Below, in pieces: positions 1 to 8,621 of a DNA stretch of 12,244 nucleotides. This DNA is from Stephanodiscus triporus. Lineage: Eukaryota; Bacillariophyta; Thalassiosirophyceae; Thalassiosirales; Thalassiosiraceae. The notes under the pieces were generated by a model. That model was not told the origin of the DNA, ran no database searches, and saw only the letters and a program-made list of their open reading frames with translations. The stretch lies in contig JALLAZ010000757.1 in the NCBI GenBank assembly GCA_036939755.1, forward strand, positions 1 to 12,244, given 5' to 3'. Position numbers and translations under genes: made by a program. The first letter of the stretch is position 1. Each line of letters opens with the position of its first letter.

Positions 1-169
1 TGCGACAAGCTTCGTTTAAATGTGAAATGGCAAAATTAAAGCTGAAGAGCTCAGCAAAATTTTGATGTCTTCAGCTAGCTGAGCGGATGGATATTCGAAA
101 AGTTATTATTCGCCAACGGAGCTTGAAAAAAACTGGGCACATATCTGCGACCGTAGCGGTAAAGCTGTT

Positions 170-183
170 TTAACCCTTTCCCA
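170..183 (+). repeat. Left TTAA target and inverted terminal repeat
   Basis: TTAA at 170-173 is followed by CCCTTTCCCA at 174-183. This matches the inverted right end in nine of ten positions. Beyond ten bases the two ends diverge, so the terminal repeat is short, as is usual for piggyBac elements. It may have been trimmed by mutation. Confidence 0.8.
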
Positions 184-302
184 CCGGTAGAGAAAACATA
201 TTGGCGAAAAAATCAAGAAAATGGCGCTCGCACGACCCCCCTCCAACGCAGCGGATCACAATTTTTGGAGGAACCACACTTCGCCCGGTCATAAATATTG
301 GG

Positions 303-322
303 ACGCTCTCTCACGAGAGCGT
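303..322. repeat. Perfect 8-bp inverted repeat with 4-nt loop
   Basis: ACGCTCTC (303-310), loop TCAC, GAGAGCGT (315-322). It lies inside the transposon about 25 nt before the first plausible transposase ATG at 347. It may be a subterminal binding site or a leader hairpin of the relic. No function can be assigned from sequence alone. Confidence 0.6.
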
Positions 323-346
323 GTTTTATAATATTGTATCGGGACG

Positions 347-3044
347 ATGAAATCGACGTGTTCTGAAGAGGATTTTTCTCTTAATTCCAAGAGTGATGTG
401 AGCCTCTTTTTCTGATGATGATGACACTAGTGAGGCTGTTGACAATCATATGTCCACGATCAGCATAGATAACTCTGCAGGGCACAAAACAGAAGGAGAT
501 GATGATCAGGCCATTGAGAGGAATCCAGCAGGGATTGAGGCTGGTGTGGAGATCAACCTGGGGTTTGAGGCACCAGGAGATGGCTTTTTGGAGGTTTCTC
601 CTGCTCTGGAGGGGACAGCAGACTACTCATGCCCTGCGGACAACCCCAGGGCAAAAAGATGGGAAGGCTGTTTATATGTCGTTTGACATTTAAATTGCTG
701 GCAAGGCAGCTGGGATCATTCATATATCTGCAGAGATTTTCTGGGTCAGGATTGCTGCGGGGGGGGATAGGAAAGGACTGAATTGATGACATTGTTTGCC
801 CACCTAACGTATTCAACTCGTACGTTTGCCCGTGAACCGACATGTGGGAGCAGCGGTGTATTGATGTACACCAGATTACTTATGACAATGAGAGGATTCA
901 ATCAGCTGAGGGGATCAAAAGAGTATGGCAACAACTCACATCATGGTTCTACCGTGAGGTCAACACATTGGAGACATTGTTCTGGTTGCATGGAATGGTG
1001 AAACGTGTGACTTAAAATGGCTGTGTAAGATAACAAAAGCCCCTGGTTCTCATTGCTCTCTCCCACAACAAATTAAGTTCATCATCGATCCATTCTGGGT
1101 GGTGGGGTACTTCAAAACTTGCTCAATTAATATGACGAAATCAAAGATTGAATCATACAATGTCAGAAGTGTTTGGAAGTTCATTTCATATGCAAACACA
1201 GGTCCACATGGCGGTCCTTCCGTTGGACCTACTCAATTCATGAAAGATATTGTGCGCTCTGCAGACAACCTGGCATTGATATTCCTGGTGATATTGCCGT
1301 GTCGGTCTTTGTGAAAGTAGCGTTGCAGACAAGGAAGTACTGTTACGAGGATTGGATTGTGGAAAAAGAGCGATGCAATGAACACGGTAATGTGAAGAAA
1401 AAAAGTATCTGGTGGATGTGTGCCCTACGACTGGAGACGAGCCAACTCCTGGACGCAGGCACTGCGTGGATAATGAGGCAGTATGATGGGACATCAATCC
1501 TGGATACATCATAGGTTGGATTGGTATCCTGATTCTACAAGGTGGTCATTTCAGATAGAGAAGAGATCTGCACAAAAGATTTGGCAGTGGTCACCCTATG
1601 GCCTGAGCATTCCATATGTGAGGAATTCAATGCGGCAAGATGCATTTGAGTTCTTACGCAGACATGTACATTTTGCGGAGAATGACTAAAGGAAGAATGA
1701 AGGTGAGCCCGCTTATGATCTACTTTTCAAATTATGATATGTCCTTGACGAAATTGGTAAGAGGTTGATTAAAGTGTGGCAAGCTGGCCAGAATCTTTCC
1801 CTTGAAGAGTCAATGATAAGATATTTTGGCAGGGCAGTCGCATTTGTGCAGTACATGCCGGCCAAACCCATCAAGCACGAGATCAAAGTTTTTTGTCGGT
1901 GTTGTGCGTACTCAGCAATCATGCTATCCTTTGAAGTATACTGTGGGAAGGATAGTAATAAGACAGACGGCACAACTGTTGGCATCTGTGAGAGACTTAT
2001 TCATGCAGCGGATCTGGTGACTGAGGCAACAGGGATGATACAGGGTTGAACGATGTACTTGGATAATTACTATACCTCGATGAAACTGGTGAAGCATTTG
2101 TACGAGAAATACACATGGTCTCTTGTTGGCACTATTGTTCCAACTGATAAGAAACAACGAGCGGATGAGGATGTACCATTTATCAAGCTTTCTAATGGAG
2201 CAAGGAACATGTTGTCATGAGGGTGGTTCCGGGAAGCATACATAAAGATGACGGCTAGTTGCCCACGGAAGATGCACTACATTCAATGCACTACCTGGAG
2301 AGACAAAAAGCAAGTCATGTTTCTGTTGAACAATAGTATCGGGTCATCTTGGGGACTTACGGTAAAGAGACGTATTCGTGGAAAGAGAGAGCAAGCAACC
2401 ATACCGGAGCCACAAGCTCATGCAGATTATGTTGCGTTGATGAACAGGGTGGATTGGAACAACCGTGACAATGCTGACTATTCAAGAAGTATTCGGACAA
2501 ACCGCTACTACTACCTAAGAATTTTTTGCTGGGGATTGGACAGTGCATTCGGTGTATATTGTTGTATGTTTCCTAGCAAAGGGGGGTGTTGGTAAAAAAG
2601 AATGGCAAAGATACGATGATAAACACCAAGGACAACGTGACTTCTAGATAGATCTAGGAATAGCGCTCATGAATTACGGTATCAGCACAGAATGGAAGGA
2701 TACGACTGAGGACTGAGGCGAGGTTCATTCGGCAGACAGCATTTTTACCCTGCAATTGTAAGAAGTGTTTCTTTTGCATGAATGGCTTCAAAAATGGGAT
2801 AGAACATTGCCCATTGAAAAAGGCAAAAGTTTTGGTGCAATATAAGTGCGGAACATGGGTGAAGACGAACCAATGTATGACAGATAGGGTCAGTCAGTCT
2901 CGGAATGCTATCAGGAAAATGTTGTTTGATGTGCTATCGAAAGCAGCTATCAACGGAACAAACAGCCAAGGTGAGACAAATGAGGTGCAGAACTTCTGTT
3001 ATGGGGGTGCAATTTGCAAGGAGCCAATTTGTAAAGAATGCTAG
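347..3044 (+). pseudogene. piggyBac-family transposase relic (DDE_Tnp_1_7), frameshifted
   Basis: A transposase that would have cut and pasted the surrounding element. The reading can be followed through successive frames: 347-415, then an acidic N-terminus at 414-686, then pieces near 664-780, 785-1015, 1021-1314, 1311-1420, 1421-1550, the main block about 1555-2595, then 2552-2716 and about 2730-3044. The main block has in-frame stops at 1687, 1735, 2047 and 2218; the next piece has stops at 2645 and 2714. Diagnostic motifs include SPYGLSIPYVRNSM (about 1594-1635), LSLEESMIRYFGR, QYMPAKPIKHEIKVF (from about 1852), YLDNYYTS (about 2056) and NRVDWNNRDNADYS (about 2443). The second and third catalytic Asp are kept (2062-2064, 2452-2454); the first is Glu (1804-1806). 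A Cys-rich tail (CNCKKCFFC, about 2754-2777) matches the C-terminal zinc-binding region of the family. Frame switches lack splice signals, so this is decay rather than introns. Confidence 0.85.
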
Positions 3045-3295
3045 GGAGAGGGGTATGATAAACACGCATAGTTAAATATTTAGGGAAAACAACAAAAATG
3101 ACCTAGACCTACCACACCGATACTTAGTGATACTATATCTCAGCCAATAATTGTCCAATGAACATGATTCAAGTGCTGAAACGCATTGCCAACACATCAG
3201 TGAACACTTTTCCACTTGCAATCATGTCAATCAGACCATTATTAGCGGAGATATGTAATGGTTAAGCCAAAACGCCCCCTAAATGCCCCCCTAGA

Positions 3296-3309
3296 GGGGA
3301 AAGGGTTAC
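3296..3309 (-). repeat. Right inverted terminal repeat and altered target site
   Basis: GGGGAAAGGG at 3296-3305 is the inverse of the left end. The flanking four bases are TTAC rather than TTAA. Just inside, CCCC-TAGA-GGGG (around 3288-3299) could fold, and the C-rich stretches at 3275-3291 form an imperfect direct repeat (GCCCCCTAAAT and GCCCCCCTAGA). Both lie where subterminal transposase-binding repeats often sit. Confidence 0.75.
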
Positions 3310-3367
3310 GATACCTGCCAAACAACAGTCTCAGTGGGAGGGAAGCGAAATTCTCGCTTTCAGGGAC

Positions 3368-3443
3368 CCAATAATGGTAAATTCAGGTCAAACGTAGAGT
3401 TAAGGGTGTGGGCCGGGCATGCAACCACCTGGCCTGATCCAAT
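3368..3443 (+). promoter_or_regulatory. Two CCAAT motifs upstream of the EF-hand gene
   Basis: CCAAT occurs at 3368-3372 and 3439-3443, within 90 nt of the first ATG at 3456. CCAAT boxes bind NF-Y in many eukaryotes. Such a short motif is expected by chance, so this is only suggestive. No convincing TATA box is visible nearby. Confidence 0.25.
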
Positions 3444-3455
3444 CATCCCTCGACC

Positions 3456-5421
3456 ATGCAGACAACAAATAGGAAGCTTGTTTCTCATTGCAGCCGTCTA
3501 TCTAGAAGGCGGCCCCTTCCATTGACGATGGCGATTTCATTGCCGGCGTCTTCGACCCGTCAACTTTCGCTGTCGTCATCACGTGTCGACCCATCACTCC
3601 CGCCAAAGACGATGCACGTCCCCAAAATATACACCGGATCACGACTGGGCGATTGCTGCTTTCCCGCTCGCCAATTCCATGCATCGCCATGCACCTCCTC
3701 CGACAACTTATTGGGATACAACCCCATGTCTCGACCTGTCCCCACCACCTCGCAGCAGGCGTCAGCACCGCCGTCGAGCAAACCCGCTCCGACATGGGGG
3801 ACCGATACAAACACCGCCGGTGGAGGGGTATGGGCCCAAACCTCGGCGAAGAGGGATAAGCTGGCCGAGCTGCTGACCGAATTAAATTCGACTGGTGTGG
3901 ATACTGGTGAGATGTGCATTGCATTCTTCATTTCGCAGTTTATGTCGTCGAAGCGGAACGCTGACTTCAACATTTCCTCCGTTTCTTCCTTCGTAAATGC
4001 TGTCGCATTGTGGGCTCACATCGAATCAAGCCACGAGGGGCATGGAAACACTGGACGTAGCCGCTGATGCGCAAGAAAAATTGGACTTGGAATTCGCCGA
4101 TGGATTGAAGATGATTGCGAAATTCGTCGATGAAGGGTTGAAGATCAGCGAGACAATCAATGGCCAAAATAGCGTCTCGGCTCTTGGAGCGGAGGCTACG
4201 AATTCGGTCGAAAATTTGTTCAGACTCCTGGATAGTGTCTCCGCTGCAGAGGAAAGAATAGAAAAGGCGAAATTTGAAGCGACGATGCATGAAGCAATAC
4301 GGATCTTGTCCGCAGGCTTGCCTCCGGATCCCAATCTCAAGAAGCACGTGGCAGGGACATTAGATGCGGGCAATCCACTTTGTTATTTACGTCAATTTGT
4401 GGAATATTCTGAGGAAAATAACTGCAAAGGATCATGTGGGGACCGAGAAGTCGAAGAACAAATTCGTCAACTCAACGATATCGTCGCTCGGGCCTTCTCC
4501 TCTTCTACCGAGATCTATCGCACCTTCCTCCTTCGAGCATCTGCCCAAACGCTTTTAGAAAACTGGGATACGCTCACAACGGTAACAAGTGGCGATATCG
4601 ACCGAGCTGCTGTCTCCAAAACTGCATTGCCACCACATCGTACCACGGTGAACGCAAAAAATATTTCGATAATGTTCAATGCATATGCCAACCTTCCTGC
4701 CCACCAGTGGGTCCAATCGTGGTGGAATCTCATAGACGACGACGGCGATGGATTGATCGACGAAGAAGAAATGAACAGCTGCGTCAATTTGGCCATGAAA
4801 CCGGTGCACACTGCGTTGCGCGACATGATGTTCTTGAGTTTGGAGGTTTGTCCTTTGAGAACCTTTGGGAGCGCTGACGCAAACGCGTGGTTTTTGGGCG
4901 GGGAGGACGTCTCGGATATCGCCGCCATCAGCGGTGCGGATTCCCCGGCCGCCTTCGTCTCGGAGAGGAGATTGTCGTGGAGAGAACGTCGGAGGGAGCT
5001 CAAAGCCCGCGGGGCGCTCACCAAAACGTTCCAGGCCACCCTCGGACGTCATTTCCGCGATCAAGTCGAGGCGCCTCACAGGCTGCGGTGCATCTACGCG
5101 TGGGCGGACAAGTCGCATCAGAACAACAAGCTCGACTCGATTGTTGTCGATTCCAGCGACGATTGGGGTGCCGCCTCCTCAATCGTGGGACGCAAGCGTT
5201 ACGTCGAGCTCCTGCCCAAGATAAGCTACCCTGAGTTTCGCGAGGAGCAGGCCCGTCATTTCCCGCACTTGGACAAGATTGGGGAGGAGATCGCGATGAG
5301 CTTCAAGGAGGATTTATGGGTGCTGCAAGGTAAACGGAGGCAGAACAAGGAATTGAGACGAGACTGTTTCTTGTTCTTATTCGGCATCAGCCTGGTAGAC
5401 GTTGGAATAGGGATGCTCTAG
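3456..5421 (+). CDS. Single EF-hand protein with presequence-like N-terminus (two exons)
   Basis: I do not recognise the family beyond its EF-hand. The downstream exon encodes a largely helical protein with one canonical calcium-binding loop at 4735-4770: Asp at loop positions 1, 3, 5 and 9, Gly6, Ile8, Glu12. The upstream ORF (from ATG 3456 or, better by context, ATG 3528, MAISLPASSTRQ) is Ser/Arg-rich and carries RQFHASPC, which resembles a mitochondrial presequence; organelle targeting is inference. The two frames join if an intron runs from a GTGAG donor at 3907 to an AG ending at 4030 or 4060. Both keep phase, giving 613 or 603 residues from 3456 (24 fewer from 3528). Without that intron the protein would start at ATG 3997 and be 474 residues. 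The C-terminus ends in a hydrophobic stretch (CFLFLFGISLVDVGIGML) that could anchor it in a membrane. A single EF-hand usually pairs by dimerisation or is a weak sensor. The gene converges on the minus-strand gene, with 149 nt between stops. Confidence 0.7.
3907..4060 (+). other. Predicted intron 1 of the EF-hand gene
   Basis: The donor is CTG|GTGAGA at 3907. Possible acceptors are TCAAG ending at 4030 or CGTAG ending at 4060; both restore the downstream frame after one codon base. A CTGAC branch-like site at 3961-3965, a pyrimidine tract at 3971-3992 and CTCAC at 4014-4018 fall inside. An attractive acceptor, TTTCGCAG ending at 3938, was tested. It leads to a stop in the needed frames or fails to connect to the EF-hand frame. 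Confidence 0.5.
5330..5390 (+). other. Possible 61-nt intron in the 3' coding end of the EF-hand gene
   Basis: GCAAG|GTAAAC at 5330 is followed by a pyrimidine-rich stretch (5365-5383) and CATCAG ending at 5390. If spliced, the protein ends ...WVLQ-A-W with TAG at 5396-5398 and loses its hydrophobic tail. If retained, reading continues to TAG at 5419-5421. The retained reading also looks protein-like, so it may be fully coding or alternatively spliced. Confidence 0.4.
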
Positions 5422-5570
5422 ATTAAGATGTTTAGCATATTGTTGCCAAGTTTGCTTAGTTTAAAGAAATCATCGACTGCTTTGCCGATGGTAGTCATTC
5501 CTCTGGAGAGGTACTATTCTGATGCACGAAGAAATTATTTATGCCAGTGCGCACTATCGAAACAGAGAAA

Positions 5571-7514
5571 TCACTCTACTATACCCAGCCGAGCGTATAT
5601 ATCGGAAATCTTCTTATACAGCCCAACGCTCTCCATCAATTCCCTCCTCCTCGTCTCCGTGTCCAAATCCAGGAACACCGCATCCCCCCGGGCGGGCAAT
5701 ATCACTCGAAAGCGATCGATGTAATCGTCGATCAACGAAAGCGCCGACGACATCTGTCGAGGTCGGGAGGCCGACGTGGCGAGGTAGCCCCGATAATCGA
5801 GCCTCGGACCCCGGGGCGGCGGGGACGCGCTCCCGGCGCCGCTGCCGAACGAGGGGGCCGATCCGTCGTCGTCGTTGTCATCATCGTCATTGTCGTACCC
5901 CCCGCCGTCATCCGTACTGTCCAGGGGGAGGGCGTACCCCGAACAGCAGATGCCGCGCTTGGGGAAGACGTAGGTCACGCTGCCGAACGTGTGTCCGGGG
6001 GTGTATACCGCCAGGAGGCGATACGCCTCCTCCCGCCGACGTATTGCCTCGGGCGAGTACCTTGACGAGTCTCCGTCGTCGTCGTCATCGACGTCGCCTT
6101 CCCCCCCCGCAGCTGTCGCTTCGTTGTCGTCCGGCGGAAACTCACCCCGGGTCAGGACCCTGGACTTGGTATCGTCGTCCCATTCCTCGATCGTCAGCGG
6201 TCGTCCGGTCTCAACGAACATCCCCCGTCGTCGCCCGGCGGATCGATCGCCCTCGATGTCATCGATGTGGTCGTCGTGGCATCCCCCGTCCACCTCGTTG
6301 TACCCCCATGGCCCGTACCCGTCGAGCGCCTGCGTCACCCCGTCCCGGCATTCCCGCGGCACGTCGAGACGGTACATGACGACATTCGCGCCCGGGAATG
6401 CAACCTTCCACCTCGTCAGGTCGGACCTGCGCGTCACGTACACGCCCGGGGAGGCGTCGTAATGTATGCACTGACGGCTCGTGATGAGGATTACGTCCAG
6501 GTTTCCCCTCCTCCCCGTCATCGCCGTCGTCGTCGTCGTCGTCTTCTTCTTCGTCCTCTTCGTGCCCCCGCCGCCGTCGACATTGTCGACATCGTCGACA
6601 TCGTGACCCGCAGGCGGAGCGGCGTCGACTTCGACGTCGTCGTCGTCCCGCGCGGCGCGACGATTCATGAAATTCCGAATCTCGTCGGCGAGAACATCCG
6701 AGTAGGGGGGTAAGTCGATCATCGCATAGGAATCCACCCCGCCGTCTCCGCCATCGTCGTCGTCGTTCCCCATGGAGATCAGCCACCGCGTGGGCTCCCC
6801 GCCGACGTCCCCCAGCGTGGAGAAGGTGTCGATGCGCGCCACGCCCCAATGTCCGGCGTCGTCGTCGTCGTCGTGTTCGCTGTCGTCATCGTCGGTCACC
6901 TCACGATATCCGATCGGGAATCCGTCCTCGTCGTATTTAAAGTCCACCCTCGTCGTCCCGCCCGACATCATCATCGTCATCCGATGGTCCGACAGCGGCG
7001 TGAGAGTCGTGACGAACCGCTCGACGTTATCGACGTTCTCCATCTTGTCATGAAGGGAATACCCCGTCCTGGGCACGTTTTCGGCCGGACGATCGATCGC
7101 GTCGTAATCGTTGGTGTCGTCGTCGTTGGCGTCGTCGTCGTCGTCGTCCGCCCGCGACGAGGGCGCGATGACGACGACGACGCGGTCCGCCCGACGGGTC
7201 GACGGACGACGACGACTACGGACGCCACGACGATCGACGATCGACGATGACGATGACCATGACGACGACGAAGACGACGACACGAACGCGGACGCGCGCG
7301 GGAGGAGGGGGTCGTCGGGGCGGACGACGAGGGCGACCACGACCCCGACGACGACGACGACGACGAGCGCCAGCGTGATGTGCGCGCGCGAAGACGACGA
7401 CGCAGACGACGACACAGCCGAGTAGTCCCTCGTCCTCGACCTAGATTTAGACGTCCTCGGTGGCGCGACGCGTGCATCGACGTCGCGTCGTCGTAGGCCG
7501 CTCCTCCTCGGCAT
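5571..7514 (-). CDS. Degenerate metallo-beta-lactamase-like protein, putatively plastid-targeted
   Basis: A 647-residue ORF without introns. Residues 1-44 are Arg/Ser-rich. Residues 46-64 are a Val-rich hydrophobic helix, and ASAF follows at 74-77 with a Ser-rich run. In diatoms an ASAF-type motif marks the signal-peptide cleavage site of plastid proteins, so plastid import is a reasonable inference, although the 45-residue lead before the helix is unusual. Residues 338-615 resemble a metallo-beta-lactamase fold. DVILIT (340-345) sits where HxHxDH should follow, but SRQCIHYD comes instead. TPGHTFGS (505-512) is intact. SGYAL (525-529) replaces the usual SGD. ILPARGD (605-611) replaces the usual PxHG. 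With only one clear metal ligand left, catalysis looks unlikely. Between these motifs lie acidic Asp runs (about 123-133, 208-219, 475-481, 541-550) and a Thr run (325-330). It could be a structural or regulatory pseudoenzyme. The 3' end faces the EF-hand gene. Confidence 0.75.
   Translation of the reverse strand: MPRRSGLRRRDVDARVAPPRTSKSRSRTRDYSAVSSSASSSSRAHITLALVVVVVVGVVVALVVRPDDPLLPRASAFVSSSSSSSWSSSSSIVDRRGVRSRRRPSTRRADRVVVVIAPSSRADDDDDDANDDDTNDYDAIDRPAENVPRTGYSLHDKMENVDNVERFVTTLTPLSDHRMTMMMSGGTTRVDFKYDEDGFPIGYREVTDDDDSEHDDDDDAGHWGVARIDTFSTLGDVGGEPTRWLISMGNDDDDGGDGGVDSYAMIDLPPYSDVLADEIRNFMNRRAARDDDDVEVDAAPPAGHDVDDVDNVDGGGGTKRTKKKTTTTTTAMTGRRGNLDVILITSRQCIHYDASPGVYVTRRSDLTRWKVAFPGANVVMYRLDVPRECRDGVTQALDGYGPWGYNEVDGGCHDDHIDDIEGDRSAGRRRGMFVETGRPLTIEEWDDDTKSRVLTRGEFPPDDNEATAAGGEGDVDDDDDGDSSRYSPEAIRRREEAYRLLAVYTPGHTFGSVTYVFPKRGICCSGYALPLDSTDDGGGYDNDDDDNDDDGSAPSFGSGAGSASPPPRGPRLDYRGYLATSASRPRQMSSALSLIDDYIDRFRVILPARGDAVFLDLDTETRRRELMESVGLYKKISDIYARLGIVE
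7100..7400. repeat. Dense GTC/GAC trinucleotide repeats inside the coding region
   Basis: On the plus strand a pure GTC run (7131-7148) is followed by a GAC run (7170-7182); further GAC runs lie around 7259-7280 and 7346-7366. On the coding (minus) strand these give Asp (GAC), Val (GTC) and Ser (TCG) according to register and orientation. They supply the acidic segment, the hydrophobic helix and the Ser-rich stretch after ASAF. Opposed GTC and GAC runs can pair with each other, so the region is prone to slippage and hairpins. Shorter runs of the same repeat recur back to about 5860. Confidence 0.85.
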
Positions 7515-8621
7515 CCGAATCGATTTTCTACTTATCGTAGAGGTGAGGTCGGCGGTGGAAAATGATGTGTATGAGGTGAAATGAATGGACAGACGGGGCT
7601 TTCGCGTTGTGGGAGGACCGACCGGGTGGCGAGAAACTCGCTCTCCTGTTACTTACCCATATTTACTTACGTGACCGAGGAAAAAGACATCCGAAAAAAA
7701 AGAAAGACGGCAGGTAGGTGCGGACGGCGGAGGAAGGACGGGTGGGGTATCGTAGAACCACGTGTGGGACTTCAACTCCGCAACACCGACACCCGACCCC
7801 TCCCTGGGAACTCCCTAAAGTGAACGAACGGGGGCGGATGATGATGGTGAGGAGCGCGCAAGGGGAAGGGTTTGTGTGTGGGGGGGGGGGCTGCTGAACC
7901 TGTCTGAACCCGTTTCGGTGGCGCTTGGAATGTCGCAGGCTGCGACTTTCGGAGTTGTTGGCAATGTTGTCACCTGGATCAGATAGTCGAACTTAAAGTT
8001 GCTTTGACTTTCGGTTATTCCACGTGTCGGATCAGGGAGCCTGATCGGCTGATGATATAAACTGTCCACTTCATTAGACCACGACTCCGACCGCACATGA
8101 CGGGGTTCGTCCCGCTCTTGCGGCTGTATCAAATGGAGGGGGGGTGGGGGGCTTGATTAATTTTATTCTGCGCATGCACCGTCGCTAACCACGGCTTCTC
8201 TTTTAATGTTAACATCTTCGAAATGAAACGAACTTCACACAGGGAACGATGTTGATTGACATTTCCCAGGACTGTGGTAATAACGATGCAAATGGCCAAG
8301 AGCTCTAGAAGCTCCCCCAAGAAGTTTCCGAGTGTAGGAGTGGCAATGAATTTACTCTGAGAAGCGACGGCCCAACAAGGCCTGGCCATTTGGTGGCCCT
8401 TTACTTTTTTGTCGAACAAGGTATCCAGAGTAAACCTGATCCTTCAACAAGGAGTCCAAAGATGAGCGACCCGAAAATCAAGTCATTTCTACCGCTCCCG
8501 CCCGTGCCTTTCTCGAACGACGAATCAAAGAAGTCAGTGCTTGTGAATGATATGGTGTCAATATATGACTCTAGAGTCCCTCAGAGCACCTTTTCTCCAG
8601 TACCCACACACAACACTATAT
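7515..8621. other. Gene-poor spacer, upstream region of the minus-strand gene
   Basis: I see no convincing gene in about 1.1 kb. It holds two CACGTG palindromes (7759-7764, 8021-8026), the core of bHLH/bZIP sites, either of which could serve the minus-strand gene starting at 7514. It also holds an 11-G run (7880-7890), a second G-rich run (8135-8151), and a small hairpin GATCAGG-GAG-CCTGATC (8030-8046). Short ORFs on both strands here lack recognisable motifs. One on the minus strand (8129-8419) contains a hydrophobic stretch, but nothing supports it as a gene. Confidence 0.5.

Larger units (their letters stand above)
174..3305 (+). mobile_element. Decayed piggyBac-like DNA transposon
   Basis: About 3.1 kb bounded by short inverted ends. 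The left end reads CCCTTTCCCA from 174 and the right end reads, on the opposite strand, CCCTTTCCCC from 3305 inward, so nine bases match in inverse orientation. The left end abuts TTAA (170-173), the invariant target of the piggyBac superfamily; the right end abuts TTAC (3306-3309), a one-base change from TTAA. The interior carries one transposase relic on the plus strand, closest in motifs to DDE_Tnp_1_7 transposases. Ends, target site and internal protein all agree, so the family call is firm. The element cannot encode an intact transposase. It might still be mobilised in trans if an active relative exists, but the altered right TTAA argues for an old, fixed copy. Confidence 0.85.

Noticed and set aside
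3502..3973. Minus-strand ORFs of about 140 codons over the first exon of the EF-hand gene
   Set aside because: No motif. The plus strand gives a presequence-like N-terminus that joins the EF-hand frame by splicing, which is a better explanation.
4515..5118. Minus-strand ORFs of 174 and 187 codons over the EF-hand exon
   Set aside because: They are antisense to a frame with a clear EF-hand and show no motif of their own.
5522..6379. Long plus-strand ORF of 285 codons opposite the minus-strand gene
   Set aside because: It is Arg/Pro-rich and lies antisense to the 647-residue gene. Trinucleotide repeats and high G+C keep several frames open, so it is a shadow.
7880..8151. G-runs at 7880-7890 and 8135-8151 as a G-quadruplex
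   Set aside because: The runs are over 240 nt apart, and neither shows four separated G-tracts.
8129..8419. Minus-strand ORF of 96 codons with a hydrophobic stretch
   Set aside because: No recognisable motif, no neighbouring exon that joins cleanly, and poor start context.
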